This document shows, piece after piece, positions 1-5,757 of a stretch of 6,553 nucleotides of DNA. How positions within the stretch are numbered: position 1 is the stretch's first letter; each line of letters opens with the position of its first letter. Origin of the DNA: Candidatus Omnitrophota bacterium (GTDB taxonomy: Bacteria; Omnitrophota; Gorgyraeia; Tantalellales; Tantalellaceae); NCBI GenBank assembly GCA_023142805.1, contig JAGLIU010000108.1, positions 1-6,553 on the forward strand, written 5' to 3'. The position numbers and the translations under genes are program-made. Under the pieces are notes generated by a model, which ran no database searches, was not told the origin of the DNA, and worked only from the letters and a program-made list of their open reading frames with translations.

Positions 1-914
1 CAGGATGTTCGGTGTCTGCCGGGATCCCGAGCGGTGGAATGATAACTTGGGAATTTAAGAAAAGATTGTATTGCGAAAAACACGATATAAATGTTGAAAA
101 GTTCCAAGATTTGGAATCGGAGAGAAATAGAAGTATCCTTCAGGGCCATTTCAACGATCTTTCTGGTTATCCGTCTTATGGAGATAAAGATGAGTATTCA
201 TTTTATTTTGAGAAATATTTCCCCAAAAGTATCGACAGAAAGTGTTTCTTTCAGGAAAAAGTGAACAATGCAAACCCTACTATTGGACACAAAAGTTTTG
301 GCCAGCTGATTGTTTCCCGTAGAGTAGATAGTGTTTTTACTACGAATTTCGACGAATTGCTTGAGAGTGGAATCAAAGCGATTAACCCAAGTGAATCTTT
401 TATTGTGTTTACTCCAGACAATGTTCATCAGATTGACAAATTAAGAAAGAGTTCATATCCAAAAATAATAAAGTTACATGGTGATTACCGATATGATAAA
501 TTAAAGAACACGGGCGATGAAACACAGCGATTAGACTCAGAATTAAATAAATATTTCTCGGAAATATTACTTGAGAAGGGATTGATTGTTTTAGGGTATA
601 GTGGCAACGATGAGTCAATAATGAAAGCGTTAAGAGAGGCATCTACGAAGGTCGATTCATTCCCCTTTGGGCTTATCTGGTGCATTCGTAAGGGGGACAA
701 ACCTAGGGATGAAATTATCCAATTTGTTGAAGAAATAAACAAGAAGAACAATCTTTCCGGATTCTTGGAGGTAGACGCTTCAGATGAGTTTCTGTACAAC
801 TTATACGAGAGTAGCGATGAAGGAGGGAATGCTACGCTTAATTCTTTGGGAGCAGATATTTTTAAGAAAAAGCTAAAATTTTCACTAAAACAAGCAAAGC
901 AAAGCAAAGCATGA
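1..914 (+). CDS. SIR2-family NAD+-consuming effector of a prokaryotic Argonaute system (5' end outside window)
   Basis: The reading frame is open to the left edge. The first complete codons read GCSVSAGIPSGG, the SIR2 nucleotide-binding motif (G[AS]GxSxxxGIPS), so the true start lies upstream and the GTG at 12 is only an internal valine codon. Counting that GTG as residue 1, other SIR2 hallmarks follow in order: TTNFDELL at 110-117 (N112 and D114), KLHGD at 154-158 with the presumed catalytic H156, and GYSGND at 195-200. The remaining ~100 residues end in a lysine-rich tail. Defence SIR2 proteins hydrolyse NAD+ in the cytoplasm and so kill or arrest infected cells; here that activity is inferred. 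There is no APAZ region, unlike the SIR2-APAZ partners of short Argonautes. The stop overlaps the Argonaute start by four bases (ATGA), which indicates co-translation and a joint function. Only about 20-30 N-terminal residues should be missing. Family assignment is firm; the role as Argonaute effector rests on context. Confidence 0.92.
   Translation, partial: GCSVSAGIPSGGMITWEFKKRLYCEKHDINVEKFQDLESERNRSILQGHFNDLSGYPSYGDKDEYSFYFEKYFPKSIDRKCFFQEKVNNANPTIGHKSFGQLIVSRRVDSVFTTNFDELLESGIKAINPSESFIVFTPDNVHQIDKLRKSSYPKIIKLHGDYRYDKLKNTGDETQRLDSELNKYFSEILLEKGLIVLGYSGNDESIMKALREASTKVDSFPFGLIWCIRKGDKPRDEIIQFVEEINKKNNLSGFLEVDASDEFLYNLYESSDEGGNATLNSLGADIFKKKLKFSLKQAKQSKA
891..910 (+). repeat. AAAGC pentanucleotide tandem repeat at the SIR2/Argonaute junction
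   Basis: Three perfect AAAGC units (896-910), preceded by one imperfect unit CAAGC (891-895), run directly into the ATGA where the SIR2 gene stops and the Argonaute gene starts. They encode the repetitive SIR2 C-terminus (KQAKQSKA). The unit is not a multiple of three, so gain or loss of a unit would move the SIR2 stop and break the overlap. The tract also occupies the place where a Shine-Dalgarno site would be, and none is present, so Argonaute translation probably depends on coupling. The repeat is short and may be stable. Confidence 0.8.
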
Positions 915-3034
915 CTCCTGTTAAGTTGAATGGAATTCAGGTGAAGCAATTCCCATCAACTTGTTATTCATTTGAGGCCGATATCACAGAATGGAAATTA
1001 TTACGAGAAATTATTCAAGGTAAGAATGTCGTTGCGGCATTGTCTCGAGGTAAGGTATGTTGTTTCGGGGAGAGAGCAGAGATTGAAAAGACTTTTGATG
1101 GACACATTAAATCTAAGATTTCCATAGAAGACTTTGATGAAAAGCTTTTAGAGAGAGATAATAGTTTTTATGTGCTTATGCTTTATGATTTAATCAAGAG
1201 AACACTAGCGGGACGTTCGGGGTTAAAAGAGGGGAGTAGAAAAAATAGCTATTTTCTTGAAGATAGAAAAATAAGTGGAGTTAAGTCTATCGGGGGAAGT
1301 GAGGCGTACGAAGGGTTTAATCTTAGCCTAACCTTCTTAGATAAAAAGCTGTGGCTATTATTAAATCCCTCTGTTGAGATTAGATTTCCAAGCAAGGATA
1401 AGATATCTTTTAAGGAGAAAAAAGACAGAAAGCTTATTAAACAGACATTAAGTAATGAAATTTTGTCAAACAGATATAATAAAAAATATGACGAAGAACT
1501 AAACAAATGGCTTAACTATTTAAGGAATAAAAGTGATTCGGTACAATTTTCCATTGAAAACTTTTCAATGGATCTTGATGCTCGGTTTTGTTATGCAGGA
1601 TATAAACTGACGGATAAGGCGTATTTTTTTCAAGGCATGGACGAACAGCCTGACTCCGCGTTAAGATTTCACCCCACAGAAGAAAACTATATGTCAATAC
1701 ATCCACTGAAAGGGCTGAAAAAATTTGGTCCATACGATTGTTCTTTTGAGGAAAAGCGACCTAATATCAAGGTGGCTTTAATTACTCCAGATAAAGGGTT
1801 TGATACTATTAGTAGGCACCTCAACGGGCTTAACGATGCAAAGAGTCCCATAACTGAAAAGGATTATCTAATTGAATATCCAGGTTTTAACAGTATTTAT
1901 CAGAGGTTTCTAGAGGTTCCCAATAGCAGGGACAGTAAATGCTGCGTCCTGATAAGAGACGAGGACACTGCAGGTAAGTCGCAATTAAAATTTTATGAGT
2001 TACTAAAAAGGAAAATAGACTACTTTGACACCCTGAGGGGAGAATTTGATATATTGGTAATTTATTTTCCAGGGAATTATAGCGAATATCGTGAACTAAA
2101 GGATGAAACTGCTTATTTTGATTTGCATGATTCTGTGAAAATATATTGTGCAAAGAAAAATATTAAGGTTCAATTCGTAGAAGAAAAATCTACTATATAT
2201 AAAGACCAAGCAAAAGTAAGATGGTGGCTTTCTTTGGCTACATATGTGAAGGCTAATGGAATACCATGGAGAGTCAAAGAGGAAGAGAAAAATTCTGCTT
2301 ACATAGGTATAGGATATGCAGTTAAGACTAAAAGTAAAGAAATAGTGATTGGGTGCAGTCAACTTTTCGATTCTTCAGGGCAAGGACTTAGGTTTTTATT
2401 GCAACCAATAGAGAATCCAGTATATTATGGGAAAAATTCATATATGAGTAGAGAGGATGCTCGACGCCTGGTGCTCAGGCTTAAAGAAGCATATTTGCAA
2501 ATGAATCCCAATACAAGATTAGACAAATTAGTTATACATAAGACTACGCATTTTACTAGGGATGAAATGGAGGGCATTGCACAGGCAGTGGAAGGGATTG
2601 ACAGGGTAGAATTGTTGCAAATACAAAGAAATACTTGTTGGCGTGGAATGCGTTTGTTTAAAGGGTATAGCGGTAAGCATGGTCCAGATGGATATCCAGT
2701 AAAAAGGGGGACAGTGGTGCAGTTGGATGCGGATAGTTTACTTATTTGGACGCACGGAGCTATTATGAATAACGAGCTAGCCGGTCAACGAAGGAATTAT
2801 TATCAAGGGGGAAGGGGTATTCCATCTCCTTTGTTGGTTAAGAGGTTTTGGGGGAAAGATTCAGCAGAAACGATAAGTAGTGACATGTTAAAATTAACCA
2901 AAATGAATTGGAATGGCGGACAGCTTTACAAGAAGATGCCAGTTACTTTAGACTTTTCACGCATTCTTTCGGAAATAGCTAAGCAAGAGGAAAGCCTGCA
3001 TAGCGTTCCGTATGATTTTAGATTTTTTATGTAA
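911..3034 (+). CDS. Long prokaryotic Argonaute with inactive PIWI domain (long-B type, SIR2-associated)
   Basis: This 707-residue protein has the Argonaute layout. Residues 1 to about 280 are N-terminal and linker regions, with AYEGF near 137 and the L2 hallmark PLKGLKKFGPYD at 265-276. MID covers about 285-445 and PIWI about 455-707. In MID, H406, K410 and Q421 have the 4- and 11-residue spacing of the pocket that holds the guide 5' end, in an HK-like version. PIWI starts with AYIGIGYA, where G468 replaces the first catalytic Asp. HKTTHF at 543-548 has T545 where HRDGRF-type motifs carry the second Asp, and the last tetrad position seems to be R684 in PVTLDFSR. It should therefore bind guide and target without cleavage. 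The protein is shorter than many long Argonautes, and I see no clear PAZ domain, as expected for the long-B clade. ATG 911 overlaps the SIR2 stop, and no Shine-Dalgarno site precedes it. The likely role is a sensor that activates the SIR2 partner. The Argonaute assignment is firm; the long-B label is inferred from length, inactivity and partner. Confidence 0.92.
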   Translation: MTPVKLNGIQVKQFPSTCYSFEADITEWKLLREIIQGKNVVAALSRGKVCCFGERAEIEKTFDGHIKSKISIEDFDEKLLERDNSFYVLMLYDLIKRTLAGRSGLKEGSRKNSYFLEDRKISGVKSIGGSEAYEGFNLSLTFLDKKLWLLLNPSVEIRFPSKDKISFKEKKDRKLIKQTLSNEILSNRYNKKYDEELNKWLNYLRNKSDSVQFSIENFSMDLDARFCYAGYKLTDKAYFFQGMDEQPDSALRFHPTEENYMSIHPLKGLKKFGPYDCSFEEKRPNIKVALITPDKGFDTISRHLNGLNDAKSPITEKDYLIEYPGFNSIYQRFLEVPNSRDSKCCVLIRDEDTAGKSQLKFYELLKRKIDYFDTLRGEFDILVIYFPGNYSEYRELKDETAYFDLHDSVKIYCAKKNIKVQFVEEKSTIYKDQAKVRWWLSLATYVKANGIPWRVKEEEKNSAYIGIGYAVKTKSKEIVIGCSQLFDSSGQGLRFLLQPIENPVYYGKNSYMSREDARRLVLRLKEAYLQMNPNTRLDKLVIHKTTHFTRDEMEGIAQAVEGIDRVELLQIQRNTCWRGMRLFKGYSGKHGPDGYPVKRGTVVQLDADSLLIWTHGAIMNNELAGQRRNYYQGGRGIPSPLLVKRFWGKDSAETISSDMLKLTKMNWNGGQLYKKMPVTLDFSRILSEIAKQEESLHSVPYDFRFFM

Positions 3035-3078
3035 AAATTCCTGATTGATAAATAAGGCCGATTCAGGGAAGATTGATG

Positions 3079-3101
3079 AAATATTGGTGCACAAAATATT
3101 T
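3079..3101. repeat. AT-only inverted repeat downstream of the Argonaute gene
   Basis: The arms AAATATT (3079-3085) and AATATTT (3095-3101) are perfectly complementary over 7 bp and flank a 9-base spacer containing the palindrome GTGCAC. The stem is purely A-T and no clean T-tract follows on the + strand, so it is a poor intrinsic terminator. It lies between the defence module and the next promoter and could be a protein-binding dyad, but a chance dyad in AT-rich DNA is possible. Confidence 0.35.
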
Positions 3102-3193
3102 TAACTAGAGAGTTGCCAGGTACTATACCCAAAACTATGCGATCTCCTGGATACGAATCAAATACAGGGAAGAGATGGACATAACGAAAAATA

Positions 3194-3222
3194 TTTACAA
3201 CTTAACCTTTATGAGGTAAAAT
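3194..3222 (+). promoter_or_regulatory. Sigma70-type promoter of the 3272-5611 gene cluster
   Basis: A -35 box TTTACA (3194-3199) is followed by a 17-base spacer and a -10 box TAAAAT (3217-3222). Each box differs from consensus at one position and the spacing is ideal. Transcription would start near 3229, leaving a leader of roughly 40 bases before ATG 3272. It sits in the only large gap between the Argonaute gene and the next cluster, which suggests the cluster is transcribed separately from the defence module. Confidence 0.65.
3202..3219. promoter_or_regulatory. Dyad within the promoter spacer, candidate operator
   Basis: TTAACCT, five bases, then AGGTAA forms an imperfect inverted repeat. 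The ACCT/AGGT arms are perfect, and the outer TTA/TAA is reached after one extra base on the left. It fills the spacer and runs into the -10 box, the usual place for a repressor site. The gene immediately downstream encodes a small protein resembling ribbon-helix-helix repressors, so autoregulation is the simplest reading. This is inference from position and symmetry only. Confidence 0.4.
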
Positions 3223-3271
3223 GCGTAATGCACAATTGAATACTTGAACATTTAACATAAATGGGATATAC

Positions 3272-3541
3272 ATGGCTAAGCAAAAGGGAACAGGCAGATT
3301 TAGAAGTGAAGTACAGAAGGATCTCTTCAGGATACCTATTTCTATAACCAAGGACATGGAAGGTTGGTTGCAGAAGTTGAGTAATGAGATGAAATCCTCT
3401 GGTGGTTATAAATTGCCTAAATCCTATGTAATAAGGAGTCTTCTCAATGCAGCTATGGCGCTTAAAATAGATGTTACGGCAGTACAGACAGAGAAAGAAC
3501 TGGTATCAAGGATGTTGATAGCGATAAAAAAGTATAAATAG
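3272..3541 (+). CDS. Small ribbon-helix-helix-like DNA-binding protein, copy 1
   Basis: This 89-residue basic protein has an apparent strand-helix-helix order: strand RIPISI (20-25), helix A about 27-43, a glycine turn SGG (43-45), and helix B about 49-65 starting PKSYVIRSLL. This matches the layout of ribbon-helix-helix repressors and plasmid partition proteins, although the helix A to B connection is longer than in the simplest members. The last 60 residues (30-89) align without gaps to the last 60 of the next gene product, with 24 identities by my count. This protein differs in carrying a longer basic N-terminus. ATG 3272 has only a weak GGGA upstream. It is the first gene after a promoter with an internal dyad, which fits an autoregulator. 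The fold is inferred from pattern alone; DNA binding is not proven, and the protein could instead be a partner or antitoxin of its neighbour. Confidence 0.65.
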   Translation: MAKQKGTGRFRSEVQKDLFRIPISITKDMEGWLQKLSNEMKSSGGYKLPKSYVIRSLLNAAMALKIDVTAVQTEKELVSRMLIAIKKYK

Positions 3542-3602
3542 GGAAGCTTATATTTTTTTAATTTGAAAAGCACAAAAGAACATTACAAGGAATGAGGATA
3601 AT

Positions 3603-3833
3603 ATGAGTAAAAATGATTTTTGGTCAACTGGAACTCTAAATAAGGAGCAAATAGGCTTTCTTGATGGCATATCTAATGATGCTCGTTTTTCGGGTGGCAA
3701 GAGTTTTTCTAGGACGGCAATTATTAGAGCCTTGCTTGATGTAGCACGAAAGGTATCTGTGGATGTCAATGAGGTTAAAGGGGAAAAAGAACTAAAGGAT
3801 AGATTCTTGTTAGCATTTGAAAAGTATAGATGA
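3603..3833 (+). CDS. Small ribbon-helix-helix-like protein, copy 2 (paralogue)
   Basis: This 76-residue protein is paralogous to the preceding gene product. Its residues 17-76 align gap-free with residues 30-89 of the other, sharing the SGG turn, an IR-x-LL helix and a closing V..EKEL..R.L.A..KY block. The predicted second helix starts SRTAIIRALL. The N-terminal strand region differs in sequence and is shorter, so the two proteins may recognise different DNA or form a heteromer. GAGG at 3594-3597 lies five bases before ATG 3603. The gene is 61 bases after its paralogue and 18 bases before the exported-protein gene, so it belongs to the same probable operon. The tandem arrangement suggests local duplication followed by divergence. 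Function is inferred only from fold pattern and position. Confidence 0.65.
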   Translation: MSKNDFWSTGTLNKEQIGFLDGISNDARFSGGKSFSRTAIIRALLDVARKVSVDVNEVKGEKELKDRFLLAFEKYR

Positions 3834-3851
3834 GATGAAAGGAGGAATAGT

Positions 3852-5006
3852 ATGAAGAAAATAATTAGCATACTGATTATACTTATGTATCTTGGTTGTA
3901 ATCAGGCATTCGCGGAAAATGATGATTTGATTAGCGCAGGGATAGGGCTTGCAGCAGGTCTCTTCGGAGGAGTTCTAGATGCTGCTTTGGGTGGAGAAAG
4001 TTCAAATAACAAGACATCTAAAAGATCAGCATTTGCTCTAAAACGTTTAGGATATGCTGAAGTAGATGACGCTCTTTTTGATATCCCGCTTGGCGCTTCT
4101 GTGGATACCGTTCTGAGCTGGTGTGAGAAAAATAATGTTGATATACTAAACCAGACAAAAAAAGATATAAACGAACATGCTAGAGAAGCAATGTGGCAGA
4201 TAAATAAGTTAAAGACAAGAGTTACTTTCGAGAAATGGAAAAACCAAGTATTAGGTAAAAGTTTAGAGGGACTGTATGCGGAGATGGTTAGTAATGAGAT
4301 TGTTAATTATAATGAAGCAGTACAGATGAATGAATTACAAAAAAATATGGAATTATTGAAAAATCCACATTTTCAATATCAGCAGAAGCAGCGATACTTC
4401 TATTCAGCTTATTCCGCAGGAATAAATATTAAGATTGACGGAGAGGAGCATACTTGCAAGGATAAAAGAATAACAGATGCAATCTATTATTTACGTATCA
4501 AACCAAGTAGACAGTCTGAACTGCTCTTGAGTCATAGTGTGGTAGCTATCGAAATTTTCTTTTTACGATTACCTGAGGGAGGGCTGGTTTCCCAAGTAGC
4601 TAAAGCAAAATTTTCGAATAATAGTAGACAAATATTAAAAAAAGAATTTGATCTTATATCTGAAACACTAAGAGAGAAGTATGGGAAGAGTGTTGTGGCG
4701 GAGTCACAAGCAAATACAGGGGAGCTCAGAAGCGATCCGTCAGAATGGGAAATTAAGCAAATTACGAACAATGATCTCTCATATTCAGATTTGATATTAT
4801 GGCGAAAAAATATTTTTATGGTTGCGGAATACAGGAACACAATGGGAGGAGTTGTTTTTGACCGCGATCAATTTCTCCTTTTCTACTATAAGCCAGACAA
4901 CGTAAAACGAGTTGCTGAGATATGTGAGAAAGCTTTAGATGATTATAGGAAAAATTTAGTCAAAAAGGAAAGTGAACATAAATATAAAGCTAAATCCTTA
5001 TTTTAA
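3852..5006 (+). CDS. Exported protein of unknown function with glycine-rich hydrophobic N-terminus
   Basis: This 384-residue protein starts at ATG 3852, six bases after a full AAAGGAGG ribosome binding site (3838-3845). Residues 1-21 form a Sec signal peptide: two lysines, a hydrophobic stretch, then AFA before E22, a good signal peptidase I site. C16 after YLG could instead be a weak lipobox, but Y at -3 is atypical. A glycine/alanine-rich hydrophobic stretch follows at 26-48 (LISAGIGLAAGLFGG and on), resembling glycine-zipper segments that associate with membranes. The remainder is soluble-looking and mostly helical with basic patches; it contains DIPLGASVDTVLSW and, near the C-terminus, LILWRKNIFMVAEY, which may belong to small alpha/beta units. 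I recognise no catalytic motif. It is the largest gene of the cluster and probably acts in the periplasm or at the outer surface. Its neighbours suggest an envelope-related role, but no activity can be assigned. Confidence 0.8.
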   Translation: MKKIISILIILMYLGCNQAFAENDDLISAGIGLAAGLFGGVLDAALGGESSNNKTSKRSAFALKRLGYAEVDDALFDIPLGASVDTVLSWCEKNNVDILNQTKKDINEHAREAMWQINKLKTRVTFEKWKNQVLGKSLEGLYAEMVSNEIVNYNEAVQMNELQKNMELLKNPHFQYQQKQRYFYSAYSAGINIKIDGEEHTCKDKRITDAIYYLRIKPSRQSELLLSHSVVAIEIFFLRLPEGGLVSQVAKAKFSNNSRQILKKEFDLISETLREKYGKSVVAESQANTGELRSDPSEWEIKQITNNDLSYSDLILWRKNIFMVAEYRNTMGGVVFDRDQFLLFYYKPDNVKRVAEICEKALDDYRKNLVKKESEHKYKAKSLF

Positions 5007-5030
5007 TAATTGCGTGAATTAATTAATATC

Positions 5031-5056
5031 GAGGAGGTTCCTAGAGGAGGTTCCTA
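5031..5056 (+). repeat. Tandemly duplicated ribosome binding site before the SHOCT protein gene
   Basis: The 13-base unit GAGGAGGTTCCTA occurs twice, perfectly and back to back (5031-5043 and 5044-5056), directly abutting ATG 5057. Each copy contains AGGAGGT, fully complementary to the 16S rRNA anti-Shine-Dalgarno. The second copy is five bases from the ATG, ideal spacing; the first is 18 bases away. The unit also contains AGGA and TCCT, which could pair and affect access. It supports ATG 5057 as the start. Confidence 0.9.
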
Positions 5057-5611
5057 ATGGTAACGCAGAAGGTTAAGGCAGAAGATATAATTCAAGAGAA
5101 ATCTAAAGAGGGGTGGCATGTTGTTTTTAAGGATGAAAATATTGTTACATTTAAGCGCAATAAGAAAAAATCATTTGGTGGAATTGTAGCATTTTGGTTT
5201 TTTTGCCCGTTTCTGCTAACGGGGATAGCATATTTAATTACTCCTGAAGCTATGGTGTTAGGGCTAGGATCGTTTGGATTTTGCTGGACAGTAGCAGGGA
5301 TATGGACTCTCATAGGTATATTTGCTCCAGCCAAAGAAGAAATTTCTACGGTAAAGTTAAATCTCACAAGCGGAAAGATTTGTCCCAAGTGTAAAAAAAT
5401 ATATGACGATAGTTGGGATGTTTGTATTAACGATGGAACGAAACTAGAGCATACTAAGAAAAAACAGGATATAGTAAGAGAGGCGAATAGCAAATCTGAT
5501 AATAATGAAGTATATCGTCAGATAGAAGAACTTTCCAAGTTAAAAGAAAAAAGTATCCTGTCTCAGGAAGAGTTCGATAGTAAGAAAAAAGAGCTGTTGG
5601 AAAGAATCTAA
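5057..5611 (+). CDS. Two-helix membrane protein with zinc-ribbon-like motif and SHOCT domain
   Basis: The protein has 184 residues. Residues 1-38 form a small N-terminal region with a GW followed by a lysine-rich stretch. Two hydrophobic segments, about 41-61 and 67-91, look like a transmembrane hairpin. Next comes a knuckle with C109, C112, C123 and D126 (CPKC, then CINDG). In this ribbon variant, common in bacterial membrane proteins, the fourth cysteine is replaced by Asp in a CxxDG motif, so zinc binding is plausible but not certain. A charged linker leads to residues 156-184, which match the SHOCT pattern (hydrophobic helix, KSILSQEEF turn, KKKELL helix) seen at the C-termini of many membrane or secreted proteins and thought to mediate oligomerisation. 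The positive-inside rule suggests both ends are cytoplasmic. It lies 50 bases after the exported-protein gene and has a duplicated ribosome binding site. Topology and SHOCT are well supported; the biological role is unknown. Confidence 0.82.
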   Translation: MVTQKVKAEDIIQEKSKEGWHVVFKDENIVTFKRNKKKSFGGIVAFWFFCPFLLTGIAYLITPEAMVLGLGSFGFCWTVAGIWTLIGIFAPAKEEISTVKLNLTSGKICPKCKKIYDDSWDVCINDGTKLEHTKKKQDIVREANSKSDNNEVYRQIEELSKLKEKSILSQEEFDSKKKELLERI

Positions 5612-5722
5612 GGAAGAAGAAAATCATGAGATTTCTATATCTCGTAGTAGTAGGTTAAACCAAGCCTCCTCAAAAAAAGAAGCGAAAAAAGACAAACTAC
5701 ATTCAATATAATTAAGTAGTGC

Positions 5723-5751
5723 TTGACAGTTCTTAAAAGCTCGTGTATGCT
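5723..5751 (+). promoter_or_regulatory. Strong sigma70-type promoter, probably giving a leaderless mRNA
   Basis: A perfect -35 box TTGACA (5723-5728) and a -10 box TATGCT (5746-5751) are separated by 17 bases. The expected start of transcription, about seven bases after the -10 box, falls on or next to ATG 5758. No Shine-Dalgarno site precedes that ATG. The only upstream in-frame start candidate, GTG 5743, lies inside the promoter and would not be in this transcript. Confidence 0.72.
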
Positions 5752-5757
5752 TTCATT

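Noticed and set aside
12..14. GTG at 12 as the start of the SIR2 gene
   Set aside because: The frame continues to the left edge and the preceding codons (GGA TGT TCG) complete the conserved GxGxS nucleotide-binding motif, so the GTG is an internal valine codon.
485..949. Long open frames on the - strand opposite the SIR2 and Argonaute genes
   Set aside because: They are antisense shadows of genes with clear conserved motifs; their translations are low-complexity, rich in Ser, Phe and Leu, and show no domain pattern.
3040..3070. Possible intrinsic terminator after the Argonaute gene (CCTGA / TCAGG arms)
   Set aside because: The stem is only 5 bp with a loop of nearly 20 bases and has no T-tract on the + strand. 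On the - strand a T-run follows, but no gene on that strand leads to it.
3140..3175. tRNA-like T-arm (GATACGAATC region)
   Set aside because: Only a 3-bp stem forms, and no acceptor, D-arm or anticodon arm can be placed around it.
3175..3219. 14-codon open frame preceded by AGGGA
   Set aside because: It ends inside the -10 box of the predicted promoter and has no recognisable product; chance is the better explanation.
3244..3272. Second promoter-like pair TTGAAC-17-TATACA
   Set aside because: Its -10 box overlaps ATG 3272, so the transcript would begin inside the gene. The pair at 3194-3222 fits the start codon better.
5626..5658. 10-codon open frame after the SHOCT gene, preceded by AAGGAAG
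   Set aside because: It is too short, with no conserved feature and no context that supports translation.
5743..5757. GTG start adding five residues to the MerR-like protein
   Set aside because: These bases overlap the -10 box of a well-matched promoter, and no ribosome binding site precedes the GTG.
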